Shown here: in pieces, positions 26,282 to 35,930 of the stretch
Layout of the letters: each line of letters opens with the position of its first letter
Position numbering within the stretch: the first letter of the stretch is position 1
Assembly (NCBI RefSeq): GCF_900604345.1
Contig: NZ_LR026983.1
Coordinates: 1,364,001-1,428,000 of the forward strand
Length of the DNA: 64,000 nucleotides
Direction of reading: 5' to 3'
Source of the DNA: Maliibacterium massiliense
Lineage (GTDB): Bacteria; Bacillota; Clostridia; Christensenellales; Maliibacteriaceae
Made by a program: the position numbers and the translations under genes
The notes under the pieces: model-generated
The model's input: only the letters and a program-made list of their open reading frames with translations
What the model was told of the DNA's origin: nothing
The model's database searches: none

Positions 26282-26419
26282 GAGGCATCCTCCTTGGACC
26301 TTGCGCCGTGCGGGGCGAAAAAAGGTCTACGTTCAATGTACACGCTATTGCGGGTTTTTTCAAGCGGCGGCGTGCGGCCGACGAAAACGCCTGAACCGCG
26401 AAAAAAAGGAGGGCAGTAT

Positions 26420-26735
26420 ATGGAGAAGCGCGTCACCTGCTGCGGCGTGGACTGCGGCGCGTGCCCCTATTATCCCGCGGATTGCGGGGGCTGCCAAGCA
26501 ATCGCGGGTAAGCCCTTCTGGCTCACCTACACAAGAGAGGATGTCTGCGGCATCTACGCCTGCTGCGTCGCGGAGAAGAAGCTTGCCCACTGCGGCCGGT
26601 GTGCGCAGCTGCCCTGCGCGCACTACGCGCTGGGGGACCCCACCAAAACGCCCGCGCAGAATGCGGCGGATCTGGAGACCCAGCGGGCCGTGCTGCGCGC
26701 GCGGGAAGGGGAAGGCATCAAAAAGGCAACCGGCC
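26420..26735 (+). CDS. DUF3795-like Cys-rich protein, no proper stop codon seen
   Basis: Starts at ATG 26420 after AAAAAGGAGGG. The recognisable part (about 105 residues) has the family's cysteine layout: CCGVDCGACPYYPADCGGC, then CGIYACC and HCGRCAQLPCAHY, probably a metal or FeS binding motif. The same frame stays open past the terminator at 26730 and deep into the antisense of the amt gene (next stop 27923), so the true end is unclear; I give only the part that looks like the family. A one-base shift would give a stop at 26772-26774. It may be a frameshifted copy. Confidence 0.5.
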
Positions 26736-26757
26736 CCCGCCGATCGGCGGGGGCCGG
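26730..26757 (-). terminator. Perfect 13-bp hairpin, terminator of the amt-glnB transcript
   Basis: CCGGCCCCCGCCG pairs perfectly with CGGCGGGGGCCGG; on the minus strand it is followed within a few bases by T5. It lies just after the amt-glnB stop. Confidence 0.8.
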
Positions 26758-26788
26758 GTGCTTTGCGTCGCTAAAAAAGCGAGGATGT

Positions 26789-28501
26789 TTACGCGTCGTC
26801 CTGCAGGGCGTCGCAGCCCTCCTGGCCAGTGCGCACCTTGATGACGTTTTCCACGTTGTAGACAAAGATCTTGCCATCGCCGATGTGACCAGTGTAAAGT
26901 ACCTGTTTGGCCGTGTCGATGACCGTGCGCACCGGTATCTTACAGACCACCATCTCCACCTGCACCTTGGGCAGCAGGTTGACGTCCATGGGCACGCCGC
27001 GGTAATATTCGCTGCGCCCCTTCTGTATGCCGCAGCCGATCACCTGCGTGACGGTCATGCCGGTGACGCCGATGCGGTTCATGGCCTCCTTGAGGGCCTC
27101 GAACTTGTTCTGCTTGATGATCATGGTGATGTGGGTCATTTTGGGTGTGTCGTCCAGTGCTTCTCTGGTGATATGCCGCACGTCGATGGCCTGCGCAGGC
27201 GGCACGGTGGGCGCCATAGCGGGGGAGACGGCTGCCGGCACGTCCAAGGCAGCGTGCAGCGCGCCCACGCCGGTGGGCATAAAGTCCGCGTACGCCGAGG
27301 CAAGGCCGTGCTCTTCGATGTCCAGCCCGGCGATCTCCTCCGCCTCAGAGACGCGCAGGCCGATGGTCTTTTTGATGAGAGTAAAGATAATCAGCATCGT
27401 GACCACCACCCAGGCGGCGACCGACGCCACGCCCAGCGCCTGTACGCCCAGCATGCGTCCGCCCCCGCCGTAGAGCAGACCGCCGTCGGTAGCGAACAGG
27501 CCCACCATCAGCGTGCCCGCCGCGCCGCAGAAGCCGTGCACGCCAATGGCGCCGACAGGGTCGTCGATCTTGCACACCTTATCGATGCATTCAATGCCGA
27601 ACACCACGATGGCGCCCGCGACCAGGCCGATGATGGCCGCGCCCAGGGGGCTGACCATGTCGCAGCCCGCGGTGATGGCCACAAGGCCCGCCAGCGCGCC
27701 GTTGAGGGTCATGGAGACGTCGGGCTTTTTATAGCGGACCCACGTGATGAGCATGGCAGAGATGGCGGCTGTGGCCGCCGCCATGTTGGTGGTGACAAAG
27801 ATAGAACCCATGCTGGTGAGCACCGCATCGCCGGTGGCGCTGACGGTAGAGGTGCCGTTGAAGCCAAACCAGCAGAACCACAGGATGAATACGCCCAGCG
27901 CGCCCAGCGTCAGGCTGTGGCCTAAAATGGCGCGGGGTTTGCCGTGCTTATCGTACTTGCCGATGCGGGGGCCCAACATCTTGGCACCCACCAGCGCGGC
28001 CACGCCGCCTACCATGTGCACGGCGGTGGAACCGGCAAAGTCGTGAAAACCAAGTTGCTGCAGCCAGCCGCCGCCCCAAATCCAGTGGCCTGAGATGGGG
28101 TAGACGATCGCCGAGATGGCGATGGAGTAGAGGCAGTAGGAGACGAATTTGGTGCGCTCGGCCATGGCCCCCGAGACGATGGTGGCGGCCGTAGCGCAGA
28201 ACACGGTCTGGAAGATCAGGTATACCGGTTGGGGCACCGAGAGGCCCAGAAAGCTGTAGTCTGCCTGTACCATGGGATCCAGCCAGCCGAAAAAGCCGTT
28301 GCCCACGCCAAACATGACGCCGAAGCCCACCAGCCAGAAGATGGGCGTGCCCAGGCAGAAATCCATCAGGTTTTTCATGACGATGTTGCCTGCGTTTTTC
28401 GCGCGGGTAAAGCCAGTTTCGACCATGGCGAAGCCCGCCTGCATGAAGAAGACCAGCGCGGCGCCCAGCAGTACCCAGATGGTGTCCGCGGATGAAAACA
28501 T
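26789..28501 (-). CDS. amt-glnB: Ammonium transporter fused to a GlnB/P-II regulator
   Basis: 570 residues. Residues 1 to about 410 are an Amt/Rh channel with eleven helices (AMAERTKF, GGVAALVGAK, GVHGFCGAAGTLMVG). After a Pro/Ala linker, the last ~112 residues are a P-II protein (THITMIIKQNKFEALKEAMN, T-loop region GRSEYYRG, C-loop GHIGDGKIFVYNVENVIKVRTG). P-II normally blocks Amt when nitrogen is sufficient; the fusion makes the regulator permanent. ATG 28501 follows AAAAGGGGG. The gene lies downstream of glnA type III with its own terminator-type leader. Confidence 0.95.
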   Translation of the reverse strand: MFSSADTIWVLLGAALVFFMQAGFAMVETGFTRAKNAGNIVMKNLMDFCLGTPIFWLVGFGVMFGVGNGFFGWLDPMVQADYSFLGLSVPQPVYLIFQTVFCATAATIVSGAMAERTKFVSYCLYSIAISAIVYPISGHWIWGGGWLQQLGFHDFAGSTAVHMVGGVAALVGAKMLGPRIGKYDKHGKPRAILGHSLTLGALGVFILWFCWFGFNGTSTVSATGDAVLTSMGSIFVTTNMAAATAAISAMLITWVRYKKPDVSMTLNGALAGLVAITAGCDMVSPLGAAIIGLVAGAIVVFGIECIDKVCKIDDPVGAIGVHGFCGAAGTLMVGLFATDGGLLYGGGGRMLGVQALGVASVAAWVVVTMLIIFTLIKKTIGLRVSEAEEIAGLDIEEHGLASAYADFMPTGVGALHAALDVPAAVSPAMAPTVPPAQAIDVRHITREALDDTPKMTHITMIIKQNKFEALKEAMNRIGVTGMTVTQVIGCGIQKGRSEYYRGVPMDVNLLPKVQVEMVVCKIPVRTVIDTAKQVLYTGHIGDGKIFVYNVENVIKVRTGQEGCDALQDDA

Positions 28502-28558
28502 GGAGATTCCCCCTTTTGCAGATCGATAGAAGTTCGCAGATGAGATTTGTATGGGATT

Positions 28559-28617
28559 AAAAAGACGCGCGTATGCCCGCGCCAAGCTGTATGGCGCACA
28601 TATGCACGTCTTTGTGC
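28559..28617 (-). promoter_or_regulatory. ANTAR-type attenuator in the amt-glnB leader
   Basis: On the minus strand GCAC-AAAGAC-GTGC (28617 to 28604) forms a small hairpin with a 6-base loop having A at position 1 and G at 4. The loop and 3' arm are also the 5' arm of a long terminator (AAAGACGTGCATATG pairing with CATACGCGCGTCTTT, then T-run near 28559). The two structures exclude each other. Confidence 0.72.
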
Positions 28618-28713
28618 CATCCCAAGGAACCGCTGCAAAGACTGCGGCGCGGGATGCGGTATCGTATAGCAGCGTTCGCGGTTACAGATGCGCGGGCAGG
28701 CGCGATTCGCGCC

Positions 28714-30804
28714 TTACACGCTGAAGAGGAGCCTGCCGTAGGTGGGCAGCGGCCAGTAAGCCTCGCCCACGAGCGTCTCCAGATCGTCCACGACGGCGCG
28801 CACCTCCTGCATGGCGGCGAGGACGCTGTCGTGATAAAAGCTGGCCGCGTCCTGCGGCGATGCGTGGTCCTTCACCTGCAGCATCAGCGCATCGAGCGCC
28901 TCGGTCTTTTTGTAGAGGCAGTCCGCGCGCCTGGCGAGCTTGCGCACCAGCGCCTCCTCCAGCGTGCAGGGGAGCTCGGCGCTGACGGCACGCTTGCTCA
29001 TGGCCGTCTCGGCAAGCGCGCGGGTGTACTTCATTACCGCAGGGATGATATCGCGCTTGACCATCTCCAGCATAGTGAGCGCCTCGATGTGCAGCGTTTT
29101 GGCGTAGTTTTCCAGCAGGATCTCGTAGCGGGCGCGCATCTCCGTCTCGCTAAACACCTTGTGCTTGGTAAAGAGGCGGATGTTCTTCTCGCTGATCAGG
29201 CAGGGCAGCGCCTCGGGCGTGGACTTCAGGTTGCGCAGGCCGCGCGATTCGGCCTCCTTGACCCACTCGTCCGCGTAGTTGTTGCCGTTGAAGATGATGC
29301 GCTTGTGATCGCGCAGCGTCTGGACGAGCAGGGCGTTGAGCTCCTCGGTAAAGTGTTCGCCGCTGCCCTCCAGGCGGTCGGCAAAGGCGCACAGCGCATC
29401 AGCCACGATGGTGTTGAGCACCACGTTGGGGCCGGAGACGGACAGCGAGGCGCCCAGCATGCGGAACTCAAACTTGTTGCCCGTAAAGGCAAAGGGGGAG
29501 GTGCGGTTGCGGTCGGTGGTGTCGCGCGCAAAGCGGGGAAGCACGTGCACGCCGATCTTCAGGTCGTGCTTCTGCTCGCCATCGTAGGCGCCGCCATGCT
29601 CCACGGCATCCAGCACGTGCGCGAGCTCCTCGCCCACAAACATCGATACGATGGCCGGCGGCGCCTCGTTGGCGCCCAGGCGGTGGTCGTTGCCCGCGCT
29701 GGCCACCGAGACGCGCAGCAGGTCCTGGTATTCGTCCACCGCCTTGACGACCGCCAGCAAAAAGGTGAGAAACTGTGCGTTCTCGCGGGGCGAATCGCCC
29801 GGCTCCAGCAGGTTGGCGCCGGTGTCGGTGGAGATGGACCAGTTGTTGTGCTTGCCCGAACCGTTGACGCCCGCAAAGGGCTTTTCATGCAGCAGGCAGG
29901 CAAGGCCGTGGCGGTCCGCTACTTTTTTCATGACCTCCATCGTCAGCTGGTTGTGGTCGGCAGCGATGTTGGTGGTGGTAAAGATGGGCGCAAGCTCGTG
30001 CTGCGCGGGGGCTACCTCGTTGTGCTCTGTTTTGGCCAGAATGCCCAGCTGCCACAGTTCCTCGTTCAAGTCGTGCATAAAGGCGGCCACGCGGGGCTTG
30101 ATCACGCCAAAGTAGTGGTCCTCCATCTCCTGGCCCTTGGGGGGCTTGGCGCCCAAGAGGGTGCGCCCGCAGTAGACCAGGTCCTTGCGGGCCCTGTAGA
30201 GCGCTTTATCCACCAGGAAATACTCCTGCTCGGGGCCCACCGTGGTGCTGACGCGCGCGGCGTCGGTGCCAAACAGGCGCAGTATGCGCAGCGCCTGGCA
30301 GTTGATCGCCTCCATGGAGCGCAAAAGCGGGGTCTTTTTATCCAGTGCCTCGCCGCCGTAGGAGCAGAAGGCCGTGGGGATGCAGAGCGTCTTATCTTTA
30401 ATAAAGGCGTAGCTGGTGGGATCCCAGGCGGTGTAGCCGCGGGCCTCGAAGGTGGCGCGCAGGCCGCCGGAGGGGAAGCTGGAGGCGTCCGGCTCACCCC
30501 GGATAAGCTCTTTGCCCGAAAACTCCATGATCACCCGGCCGTCGCCGGTGGGGGAGATGAAGCTGTCGTGCTTCTCGGCGGTGACGCCCGTCATGGGCTG
30601 GAACCAGTGGGTATAGTGGGTCGCCCCCTTCTCGATTGCCCAGTCCTTCATGGCGCTCGCCACCACGTTGGCAACATCGCGCTGCAGGCGGCGGCCCTCC
30701 TCGATGGTGCGCTTGAGCGATCGATAGGTCTCTTTGGGCAAACGCTGGCGCATCACGGCATCGTTGAACACCATGCATCCAAATCGTTCGGTTACGCTGC
30801 TCAT
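28714..30804 (-). CDS. glnA: Glutamine synthetase type III
   Basis: 696 residues, the length of GlnN-type GSIII, with [10 protein letters not shown], the GSGKHNNWS motif and [19 protein letters not shown] of the ATP/glutamate sites. It makes glutamine from glutamate and ammonia. ATG 30804 follows TAAGGAGG. Transcribed toward amt-glnB, with a terminator-type leader carrying an ANTAR hairpin. A second glutamine synthetase of type I lies at 35.9 kb. Confidence 0.96.
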   Translation of the reverse strand: MSSVTERFGCMVFNDAVMRQRLPKETYRSLKRTIEEGRRLQRDVANVVASAMKDWAIEKGATHYTHWFQPMTGVTAEKHDSFISPTGDGRVIMEFSGKELIRGEPDASSFPSGGLRATFEARGYTAWDPTSYAFIKDKTLCIPTAFCSYGGEALDKKTPLLRSMEAINCQALRILRLFGTDAARVSTTVGPEQEYFLVDKALYRARKDLVYCGRTLLGAKPPKGQEMEDHYFGVIKPRVAAFMHDLNEELWQLGILAKTEHNEVAPAQHELAPIFTTTNIAADHNQLTMEVMKKVADRHGLACLLHEKPFAGVNGSGKHNNWSISTDTGANLLEPGDSPRENAQFLTFLLAVVKAVDEYQDLLRVSVASAGNDHRLGANEAPPAIVSMFVGEELAHVLDAVEHGGAYDGEQKHDLKIGVHVLPRFARDTTDRNRTSPFAFTGNKFEFRMLGASLSVSGPNVVLNTIVADALCAFADRLEGSGEHFTEELNALLVQTLRDHKRIIFNGNNYADEWVKEAESRGLRNLKSTPEALPCLISEKNIRLFTKHKVFSETEMRARYEILLENYAKTLHIEALTMLEMVKRDIIPAVMKYTRALAETAMSKRAVSAELPCTLEEALVRKLARRADCLYKKTEALDALMLQVKDHASPQDAASFYHDSVLAAMQEVRAVVDDLETLVGEAYWPLPTYGRLLFSV

Positions 30805-30857
30805 GGCTGTACCTCCTTAGCGGTTTTGCCCGCGCCCAGGGGGCGCGGCGCGCCAAC

Positions 30858-30900
30858 AAAAAAAGCGCTGCGGGCATTGCACCCACAGCGCCTTTGCTGT
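30858..30900 (-). promoter_or_regulatory. ANTAR-type attenuator in the glnA leader
   Basis: Minus strand: ACAGC-AAAGGC-GCTGT (30900 to 30885), a 5-bp hairpin with hexaloop A1/G4. It overlaps the 5' arm of a terminator (AAAGGCGCTGTGGG pairing with CCCGCAGCGCTTT, then T7). Confidence 0.85.
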
Positions 30901-30910
30901 TGATGGCACA

Positions 30911-30940
30911 AGTTTAGCGCAGTTGCAGGCGCGCTGTCAA
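30911..30940 (-). promoter_or_regulatory. Promoter of glnA
   Basis: Minus strand TTGACA (30940-30935), 18-base spacer, TAAACT (30916-30911). Expected start near 30904, only a few bases before the ANTAR hairpin. Confidence 0.8.
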
Positions 30941-31075
30941 GAGGTTTTGCATGCTTTTTTCTCCTTTTTTGCAGGATGGGAGCGATCATATTGCGGCATG
31001 ATGCGGTTGCCACCATTAAATAACGCGTGCGCGCGACTTTTTTGCAAGTTGTGCGCAATTTGTTTCTGTTTTTGG

Positions 31076-31105
31076 TTGACAACACTCCCGCGGCCGGTGT
31101 ATAGT
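31076..31105 (+). promoter_or_regulatory. Promoter of the glutamate synthase operon
   Basis: TTGACA (31076-31081), 18-base spacer, TATAGT (31100-31105). Divergent from the glnA promoter; expected start near 31112. Confidence 0.85.
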
Positions 31106-31114
31106 AAACGTGCT

Positions 31115-31183
31115 TGAACAAAGGCGTTCATCCCTGCCGCTGTATGCGTAACAGCTACGGCGGCAGAGGTGGACGCCTTTTTT
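31115..31183 (+). promoter_or_regulatory. ANTAR-type attenuator in the glutamate synthase leader
   Basis: TGAAC-AAAGGC-GTTCA (31115-31130) is a 5-bp hairpin with hexaloop A1/G4. Its loop and 3' arm form the base of a 21-bp terminator stem with one mismatch (AAAGGCGTTCATCCC.. pairing ..GACGCCTTT) ending in T6 at 31178-31183. Folding of the small hairpin, presumably held by the ANTAR protein, would let RNA polymerase through. Confidence 0.88.
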
Positions 31184-31216
31184 ATGGTTCTTGCACAAAA
31201 AAGGAGAGGATTGCAA

Positions 31217-32311
31217 GTGCTGCGAGAAGGTCAGGTGCGCATCCCGTCGGGCTGCGCGATTGCGGGCATGATTTCCAGAGAGGGGCGCCGCTTCAGCGGG
31301 GAGGCCATCATGGCGTCCATCGCCACCATGCACGAGCGCTCCAACGGCCTGGGCGGCGGGTTTGCGGGCTACGGCATCTACCCCGAGTACAAGGACGCCT
31401 ACGCGCTGCACGTGTTCTATGACAGCACCGAGGCGCGCCAGGCGTGCGAGCGGTTTTTGGACCGGCATTTTGACGTGGTCAACCTCAGCAAGATCCCCAC
31501 GCGCAAGATGCCGCAGATCACCGACGAGCCGCTGATCTGGCGCTATTTTGTCAATCCCCTGCACACCAAACTTGCCGAAAGCCAGCTCGATGAACGGACG
31601 TTCACCGCGCGCTGCGTGATCCACATCAACACCAGCGTGCAGGGCGCGTACGTGTTTTCCTCGGGCAAGAACATGGGGGTGTTCAAGGCAGTAGGCTACC
31701 CCGAGGACGTGGGCGCGTTCTACCGGCTGGACGAGTACGCGGGCTACTGCTGGACGGCGCACGGCCGCTACCCCACCAACACCCCGGGCTGGTGGGGCGG
31801 TGCGCACCCGTTTGCGCTGCTGGACCTTTCCGTGGTGCACAACGGGGAGATATCCTCCTACGACGCCAACCGCCGTTGCATCGAGATGTACGGCTACAGC
31901 TGCACGCTGCTGACCGATACGGAGGTCATTTGCTACATGATCGACTACCTGCGCCGCAGGCAGGGGCTTTCGCTCCAGGAGATCGCGGACGTCATCGCGG
32001 CGCCCTTCTGGAGCGAGATCGACCGAAAGGCCGAGGAGGAACGCGCGCGCCTTGCGTACCTGCGCGGCGCATTCTCCAGCCTGCTGATCTGCGGGCCCTT
32101 CTCCATCCTGGTGGGGTTTGACGGGGGGCTGATGGCGCTCAATGACCGGCTGAAGCTTCGTTCCATGGTGGTGGGGGAGCAGGGCGATATGGTCTACATG
32201 GCCAGCGAGGAGTGCGCCATACGGGCCGTCGCGCCAAAGCTTGCGCGCGTATGGTCGCCCGCCGGCGGCGAGCCGGTGATTGTGCGTGTAAACGGGGGAG
32301 GTGCGCGCTGA
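31217..32311 (+). CDS. Glutamate synthase, glutamine amidotransferase domain subunit
   Basis: About 364 residues, class II glutamine amidotransferase of split archaeal-type glutamate synthase. The nucleophile is expected at Cys in SGCAIAG near residue 11, after a short propeptide; later motifs include NGLGGGFAGYGIY, HGRYPTN and HNGEIS. It releases ammonia from glutamine. The start is GTG 31217 (7 bases after GGAGAGG); TTG 31211 is possible, and any start upstream of 31184 would lie inside the terminator. It overlaps the next gene by one base (TGATG). Confidence 0.92.
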   Translation: MLREGQVRIPSGCAIAGMISREGRRFSGEAIMASIATMHERSNGLGGGFAGYGIYPEYKDAYALHVFYDSTEARQACERFLDRHFDVVNLSKIPTRKMPQITDEPLIWRYFVNPLHTKLAESQLDERTFTARCVIHINTSVQGAYVFSSGKNMGVFKAVGYPEDVGAFYRLDEYAGYCWTAHGRYPTNTPGWWGGAHPFALLDLSVVHNGEISSYDANRRCIEMYGYSCTLLTDTEVICYMIDYLRRRQGLSLQEIADVIAAPFWSEIDRKAEEERARLAYLRGAFSSLLICGPFSILVGFDGGLMALNDRLKLRSMVVGEQGDMVYMASEECAIRAVAPKLARVWSPAGGEPVIVRVNGGGAR

Positions 32312-33816
32312 TGGCGATGGACTACATGTATCCGGATTATGAGATTGTGCGCAATGACGCGCGCTGCACGCGCTGCCAGCTGTGCGCGCGCCAGTGTGCA
32401 AACGGGGTGCACAGCTACGACAAAGCGCGCGGCTGCATGCTGGCCGACGACGCCAGGTGTGTGGACTGCCAGCGCTGCGTGGTGCTGTGCCCCGCCCGCG
32501 CGCTGAAGGTGGTCAAAAGCAGCAATACGTTTAAAAGCAACGCCAACTGGCCGGGCGATACCATCCGCGAGGTCTACCGCCAGGCGGCCTCGGGCGGCGT
32601 GCTGCTCTCCTCCATGGGAAACCCGCAGCCCTATCCCGTGTACTGGGATCGGATACTGATCAACGCCTCCCAGGTGACCAACCCCTCCATCGACCCGCTG
32701 CGCGAGCCCATGGAGACGCGCACGTTTCTGGGCAAAAAGCCCCAGCATATCACGCGCGACAGTCAGGGCAATATCGTGCGCGATATGCCCCCCCAGCTGC
32801 AGCTGGACGTGCCCATCCTATTTTCCGCGATGAGCTACGGCTCCATCAGCTACAACGCGCACGCGAGCCTGGCGCGCGCAGCCACACAGCTTGGCACCTA
32901 CTATAACACGGGCGAGGGGGGCCTGCACGAGGACTTCTATCAATACGGGCCCCACACCATCGTGCAGGTGGCTTCCGGCCGCTTCGGCGTGCACCCGGAT
33001 TTTCTGGAGGCGGGCGCGGCCATCGAGATCAAGATGGGCCAGGGCGCAAAGCCGGGCATCGGCGGGCATCTGCCCGGGGCAAAGATCGTGGGGGACGTAT
33101 CGCGCACCCGCATGATCCCCGAGGGCGCCGACGCCATCTCGCCCGCGCCCCATCACGACATCTATTCCATTGAAGATTTGCGGCAGTTGGTTTATTCTCT
33201 AAAGGAAGCGACTGGCTACCGCAAGCCCGTCATCGTCAAGATCGCCGCTGTGCACAACGTGGCCGCCATTGCAAGCGGCATCGCGCGCAGCGGCGCGGAC
33301 ATCATCGCCATCGACGGCTTTCGCGGGGGCACGGGCGCCGCGCCCACCCGCATCCGCGACAATGTGGGCATCCCCATTGAACTGGCGCTGGCAGCGGTGG
33401 ACGCGCGGCTGCGCCAGGAGGGCATACGCCAGGACGTCTCCCTGGTAGTGGGCGGCTCCATCCGCTCCAGCGCGGATGTGGTCAAGGCCATCGCCCTAGG
33501 CGCGGACGCGGTGTACATCGCCACCGCCGCGCTGCTTGCAATGGGCTGCCACCTGTGCCGTAGCTGCCAGGCGGGCAACTGCAACTGGGGCATCGCCACC
33601 CAGCGGCCCGCGCTGGTCAAGCGGCTCGACCCGGATGTGGCCAGCCAGCGGCTCTGTAACCTGGTCACGGCATGGAAACATGAAATTCAGGAAATGATGG
33701 GTGGTATGGGCATCAACGCCATCGAATCGCTGCGGGGCAACCGCCTGATGCTGCGCGGCGTGGGGTTGAACGATAAGGAGCTGTCCATATTGGGCATCAG
33801 GCACGCCGGAGAATAA
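32311..33816 (+). CDS. Glutamate synthase, FMN/ferredoxin subunit
   Basis: 501 residues. N-terminal two [4Fe-4S] ferredoxin motifs (CTRCQLCARQC, CVDCQRCVVLC) followed by the FMN-binding glutamate synthase barrel (AMSYGSISYNAHASLARAA, GEGGLHEDF, KIGQGAKPGIGG-like, GADAVYIATAALLAMGC with further cysteines CHLCRSC). It reduces 2-oxoglutarate plus ammonia to glutamate; the electron donor may be ferredoxin or NAD(P)H through another subunit. ATG 32311 overlaps the upstream stop. Confidence 0.95.
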   Translation: MAMDYMYPDYEIVRNDARCTRCQLCARQCANGVHSYDKARGCMLADDARCVDCQRCVVLCPARALKVVKSSNTFKSNANWPGDTIREVYRQAASGGVLLSSMGNPQPYPVYWDRILINASQVTNPSIDPLREPMETRTFLGKKPQHITRDSQGNIVRDMPPQLQLDVPILFSAMSYGSISYNAHASLARAATQLGTYYNTGEGGLHEDFYQYGPHTIVQVASGRFGVHPDFLEAGAAIEIKMGQGAKPGIGGHLPGAKIVGDVSRTRMIPEGADAISPAPHHDIYSIEDLRQLVYSLKEATGYRKPVIVKIAAVHNVAAIASGIARSGADIIAIDGFRGGTGAAPTRIRDNVGIPIELALAAVDARLRQEGIRQDVSLVVGGSIRSSADVVKAIALGADAVYIATAALLAMGCHLCRSCQAGNCNWGIATQRPALVKRLDPDVASQRLCNLVTAWKHEIQEMMGGMGINAIESLRGNRLMLRGVGLNDKELSILGIRHAGE

Positions 33817-33831
33817 GGAGGAAACACTTAC

Positions 33832-35106
33832 ATGTTAACAGCGATCGTGGGCATCAACTGGGGCGACGAGGGCAAGGGCCGCATGGTGGATCTGCTCAGC
33901 GCGGATTACGACATCGTGGTGCGCTACCAGGGGGGCAACAACGCGGGCCACACCGTCATCAACCCGCAGGGGAAATTTGTGCTCAACCTGCTGCCCTCGG
34001 GCATCCTGCGGCCCGATGTGGTGAACGTCATGGGCAACGGCATGGTGATCGACCTGGAGCATCTGACGCATGAGACGCAGCGGCTCAAAAGTGCGGGAGT
34101 GCGCATCACGCCCGACAACCTTAAGATCAGCGATCGGGCCATCATCTGTCTGCCCTACCATGTATCGCAGGACGTGCTGGAGGAGGACCGTTTGGGGGAC
34201 GCCAAGTACGGCTCCACCCGCCGGGGCATCGCGCCGGTGTACGGCGATAAATACTTAAAAAAGGGCATCCGCATGGGCGACCTGCTGCAGATCGATGCGC
34301 TGAAAGCGCGCCTTGCGGGCATTGTGGAATGGAAAAACCTGATGATCCAGGGTGGCTACCGCGCCCCCGCCGTCAAAGTGGAGGACGTGCTTGGCTATCT
34401 GGAAACGTTCGGCCTGCCCTTTACGGATTACATCTGCGATTGCGGCGCGTATCTGGAGCAGGCCGCCGCGGCGGACAAAAAAATCCTGTTCGAGGCCCAA
34501 CTGGGCGCGCTGCGCGACATTGACTTTGGCATCTACCCTTACACCAGCTCTTCCTCCACCATCGCGGCTTACGGCCCCATCGGCGCGGGCATCCCGGGCC
34601 GCAGGCTGGATCGCACCATCGGCATCATGAAGGCGTATTCCACCTGTGTGGGGGAGGGGCCCTTCACCTGCGAGCTGTCCGGCCAGGAGGCAGAGCAGCT
34701 GCGCCGCGCAGGAGGGGAGTACGGCGCGGCAACGGGCCGCCCGCGCCGCGTGGGTCCCTTTGACGCGGTGGCATCGCGCTACGGGGTGCGCGTGCAGGGC
34801 GCGGATATGCTGGCGCTGACCAAGCTGGACATCCTTTCAGGCCACGCGCGCATTCCGGTGTGCATGCACTACGAGGTGGACGGGCAGATCGTGGACGACT
34901 TTCCGGTGGGCGCGGCGCTGGAGCGCGCCAAGCCCGTCATCACCTACGTGCCGGGCTGGCAGCAGGATATCTCCGGCTGCCGCGCAAGACAGGAGCTTCC
35001 GCAGGCGGCGCTTGACTACATCGCGCTGCTGGAAGAGAGCGTGCGCTGCCCCATCCGCTACGTATCGGTGGGGGCCGCGCGCGAGGCGTATGTGCGCATG
35101 CAGTAA
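33832..35106 (+). CDS. purA: Adenylosuccinate synthetase
   Basis: 424 residues; starts with the GDEGKGRMVDLL P-loop-like motif and NNAGHTV typical of PurA and keeps the IMP and aspartate regions (GVGPFTCEL-like GEGPFTCEL, RRVGPFDA). It joins IMP and aspartate in AMP synthesis. Placement between two subunit genes of glutamate synthase is odd; both use nitrogen donors. ATG 33832 follows ATAAGGAGG. Confidence 0.96.
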   Translation: MLTAIVGINWGDEGKGRMVDLLSADYDIVVRYQGGNNAGHTVINPQGKFVLNLLPSGILRPDVVNVMGNGMVIDLEHLTHETQRLKSAGVRITPDNLKISDRAIICLPYHVSQDVLEEDRLGDAKYGSTRRGIAPVYGDKYLKKGIRMGDLLQIDALKARLAGIVEWKNLMIQGGYRAPAVKVEDVLGYLETFGLPFTDYICDCGAYLEQAAAADKKILFEAQLGALRDIDFGIYPYTSSSSTIAAYGPIGAGIPGRRLDRTIGIMKAYSTCVGEGPFTCELSGQEAEQLRRAGGEYGAATGRPRRVGPFDAVASRYGVRVQGADMLALTKLDILSGHARIPVCMHYEVDGQIVDDFPVGAALERAKPVITYVPGWQQDISGCRARQELPQAALDYIALLEESVRCPIRYVSVGAAREAYVRMQ

Positions 35107-35198
35107 CCTGCGTTTCGGCCTTCCATCCCCGGGAGAAAGTTCCCGCGCGCGGTTTATCGAAAGAACACGCGCTCACCATAAAAGGAGATGCCACTTGC

Positions 35199-35918
35199 AT
35201 GACCATCGACGCGCAGCAAATGCATTTTCAGGTGTTGAATGATACAATCAAAGCAGCGGACGCCGCGCGCGTCTGTGTGACCCACTGCCTGGGGCAGCGC
35301 TACATCGGCTGCGGTATGCGCGCAAAATACGTGCGCATCTGTGGCACCCCGGGCAACGCCCTGGGCGCGTATCTGGATGGCGCCACGCTGGAGGTGCTGG
35401 GCAATGCCCAAGACGCCACCGGCGATACCATGAACGGGGGCGCCATCATCATCCACGGCTCCAGCGGGGACGCCACCGGCTACGCCATGCGGGGCGGGCG
35501 CATCTTCGTCAAGGGCGATGCGGGCTACCGGGCGGGCATCCACATGAAGGCTTATGAGGACAAGGTGCCGGTGATCGTGGTGGGCGGCACGGCGGGCAGC
35601 TTTCTGGGTGAGTACCAAGCGGGTGGGCTGATCGTGGTGCTCAATTGCGCCCGCGCGGCATCCGCCGTGGGCGCGTTCTGCGCCACGGGCATGCACGGGG
35701 GCAGGATGTTTCTGCGCATGGACGCCCCGCCGCAGGGGCTGCCGCCCCAGGTGACCGCCCGCAGGGCCACCGCGGCGGATTTGCAGGCGATCACCCCGCA
35801 TGTGGCGGAGTTTGCGCGCGCCTTCCAGCTGGAGCGCTCTGCTCTGCTCTGCGGCACCTTCTACGTGCTCGCGCCCGACACCCAGAACCCCTACAAGCAG
35901 CTCTACACGGCCAACTAA
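35199..35918 (+). CDS. Glutamate synthase, GXGXG-domain subunit
   Basis: 239 residues with repeated GxxxG turns (DATGDTMNGGAIIIHG, DATGYAMRGGRIFVKGDAGYRAGIHM), the structural C-terminal domain of glutamate synthase large subunit as a separate protein. The last ~50 residues (AITPHVAEFARAF..) are typical of clostridial versions. Separated from the FMN subunit by purA. ATG 35199 has AAAGGAG 10 bases upstream. Confidence 0.93.
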   Translation: MTIDAQQMHFQVLNDTIKAADAARVCVTHCLGQRYIGCGMRAKYVRICGTPGNALGAYLDGATLEVLGNAQDATGDTMNGGAIIIHGSSGDATGYAMRGGRIFVKGDAGYRAGIHMKAYEDKVPVIVVGGTAGSFLGEYQAGGLIVVLNCARAASAVGAFCATGMHGGRMFLRMDAPPQGLPPQVTARRATAADLQAITPHVAEFARAFQLERSALLCGTFYVLAPDTQNPYKQLYTAN

Positions 35919-35930
35919 GGAGGAACGCCC

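Noticed and set aside
25874..27925. Long open frame of over 680 codons
   Set aside because: Except for the DUF3795-like part it is antisense to the lipoprotein and amt genes and has no family features.
28573..30903. 776-codon open frame antisense to glnA
   Set aside because: Caused by GC-rich third positions of glnA; His/Arg/Gly-rich translation with no recognisable domain.
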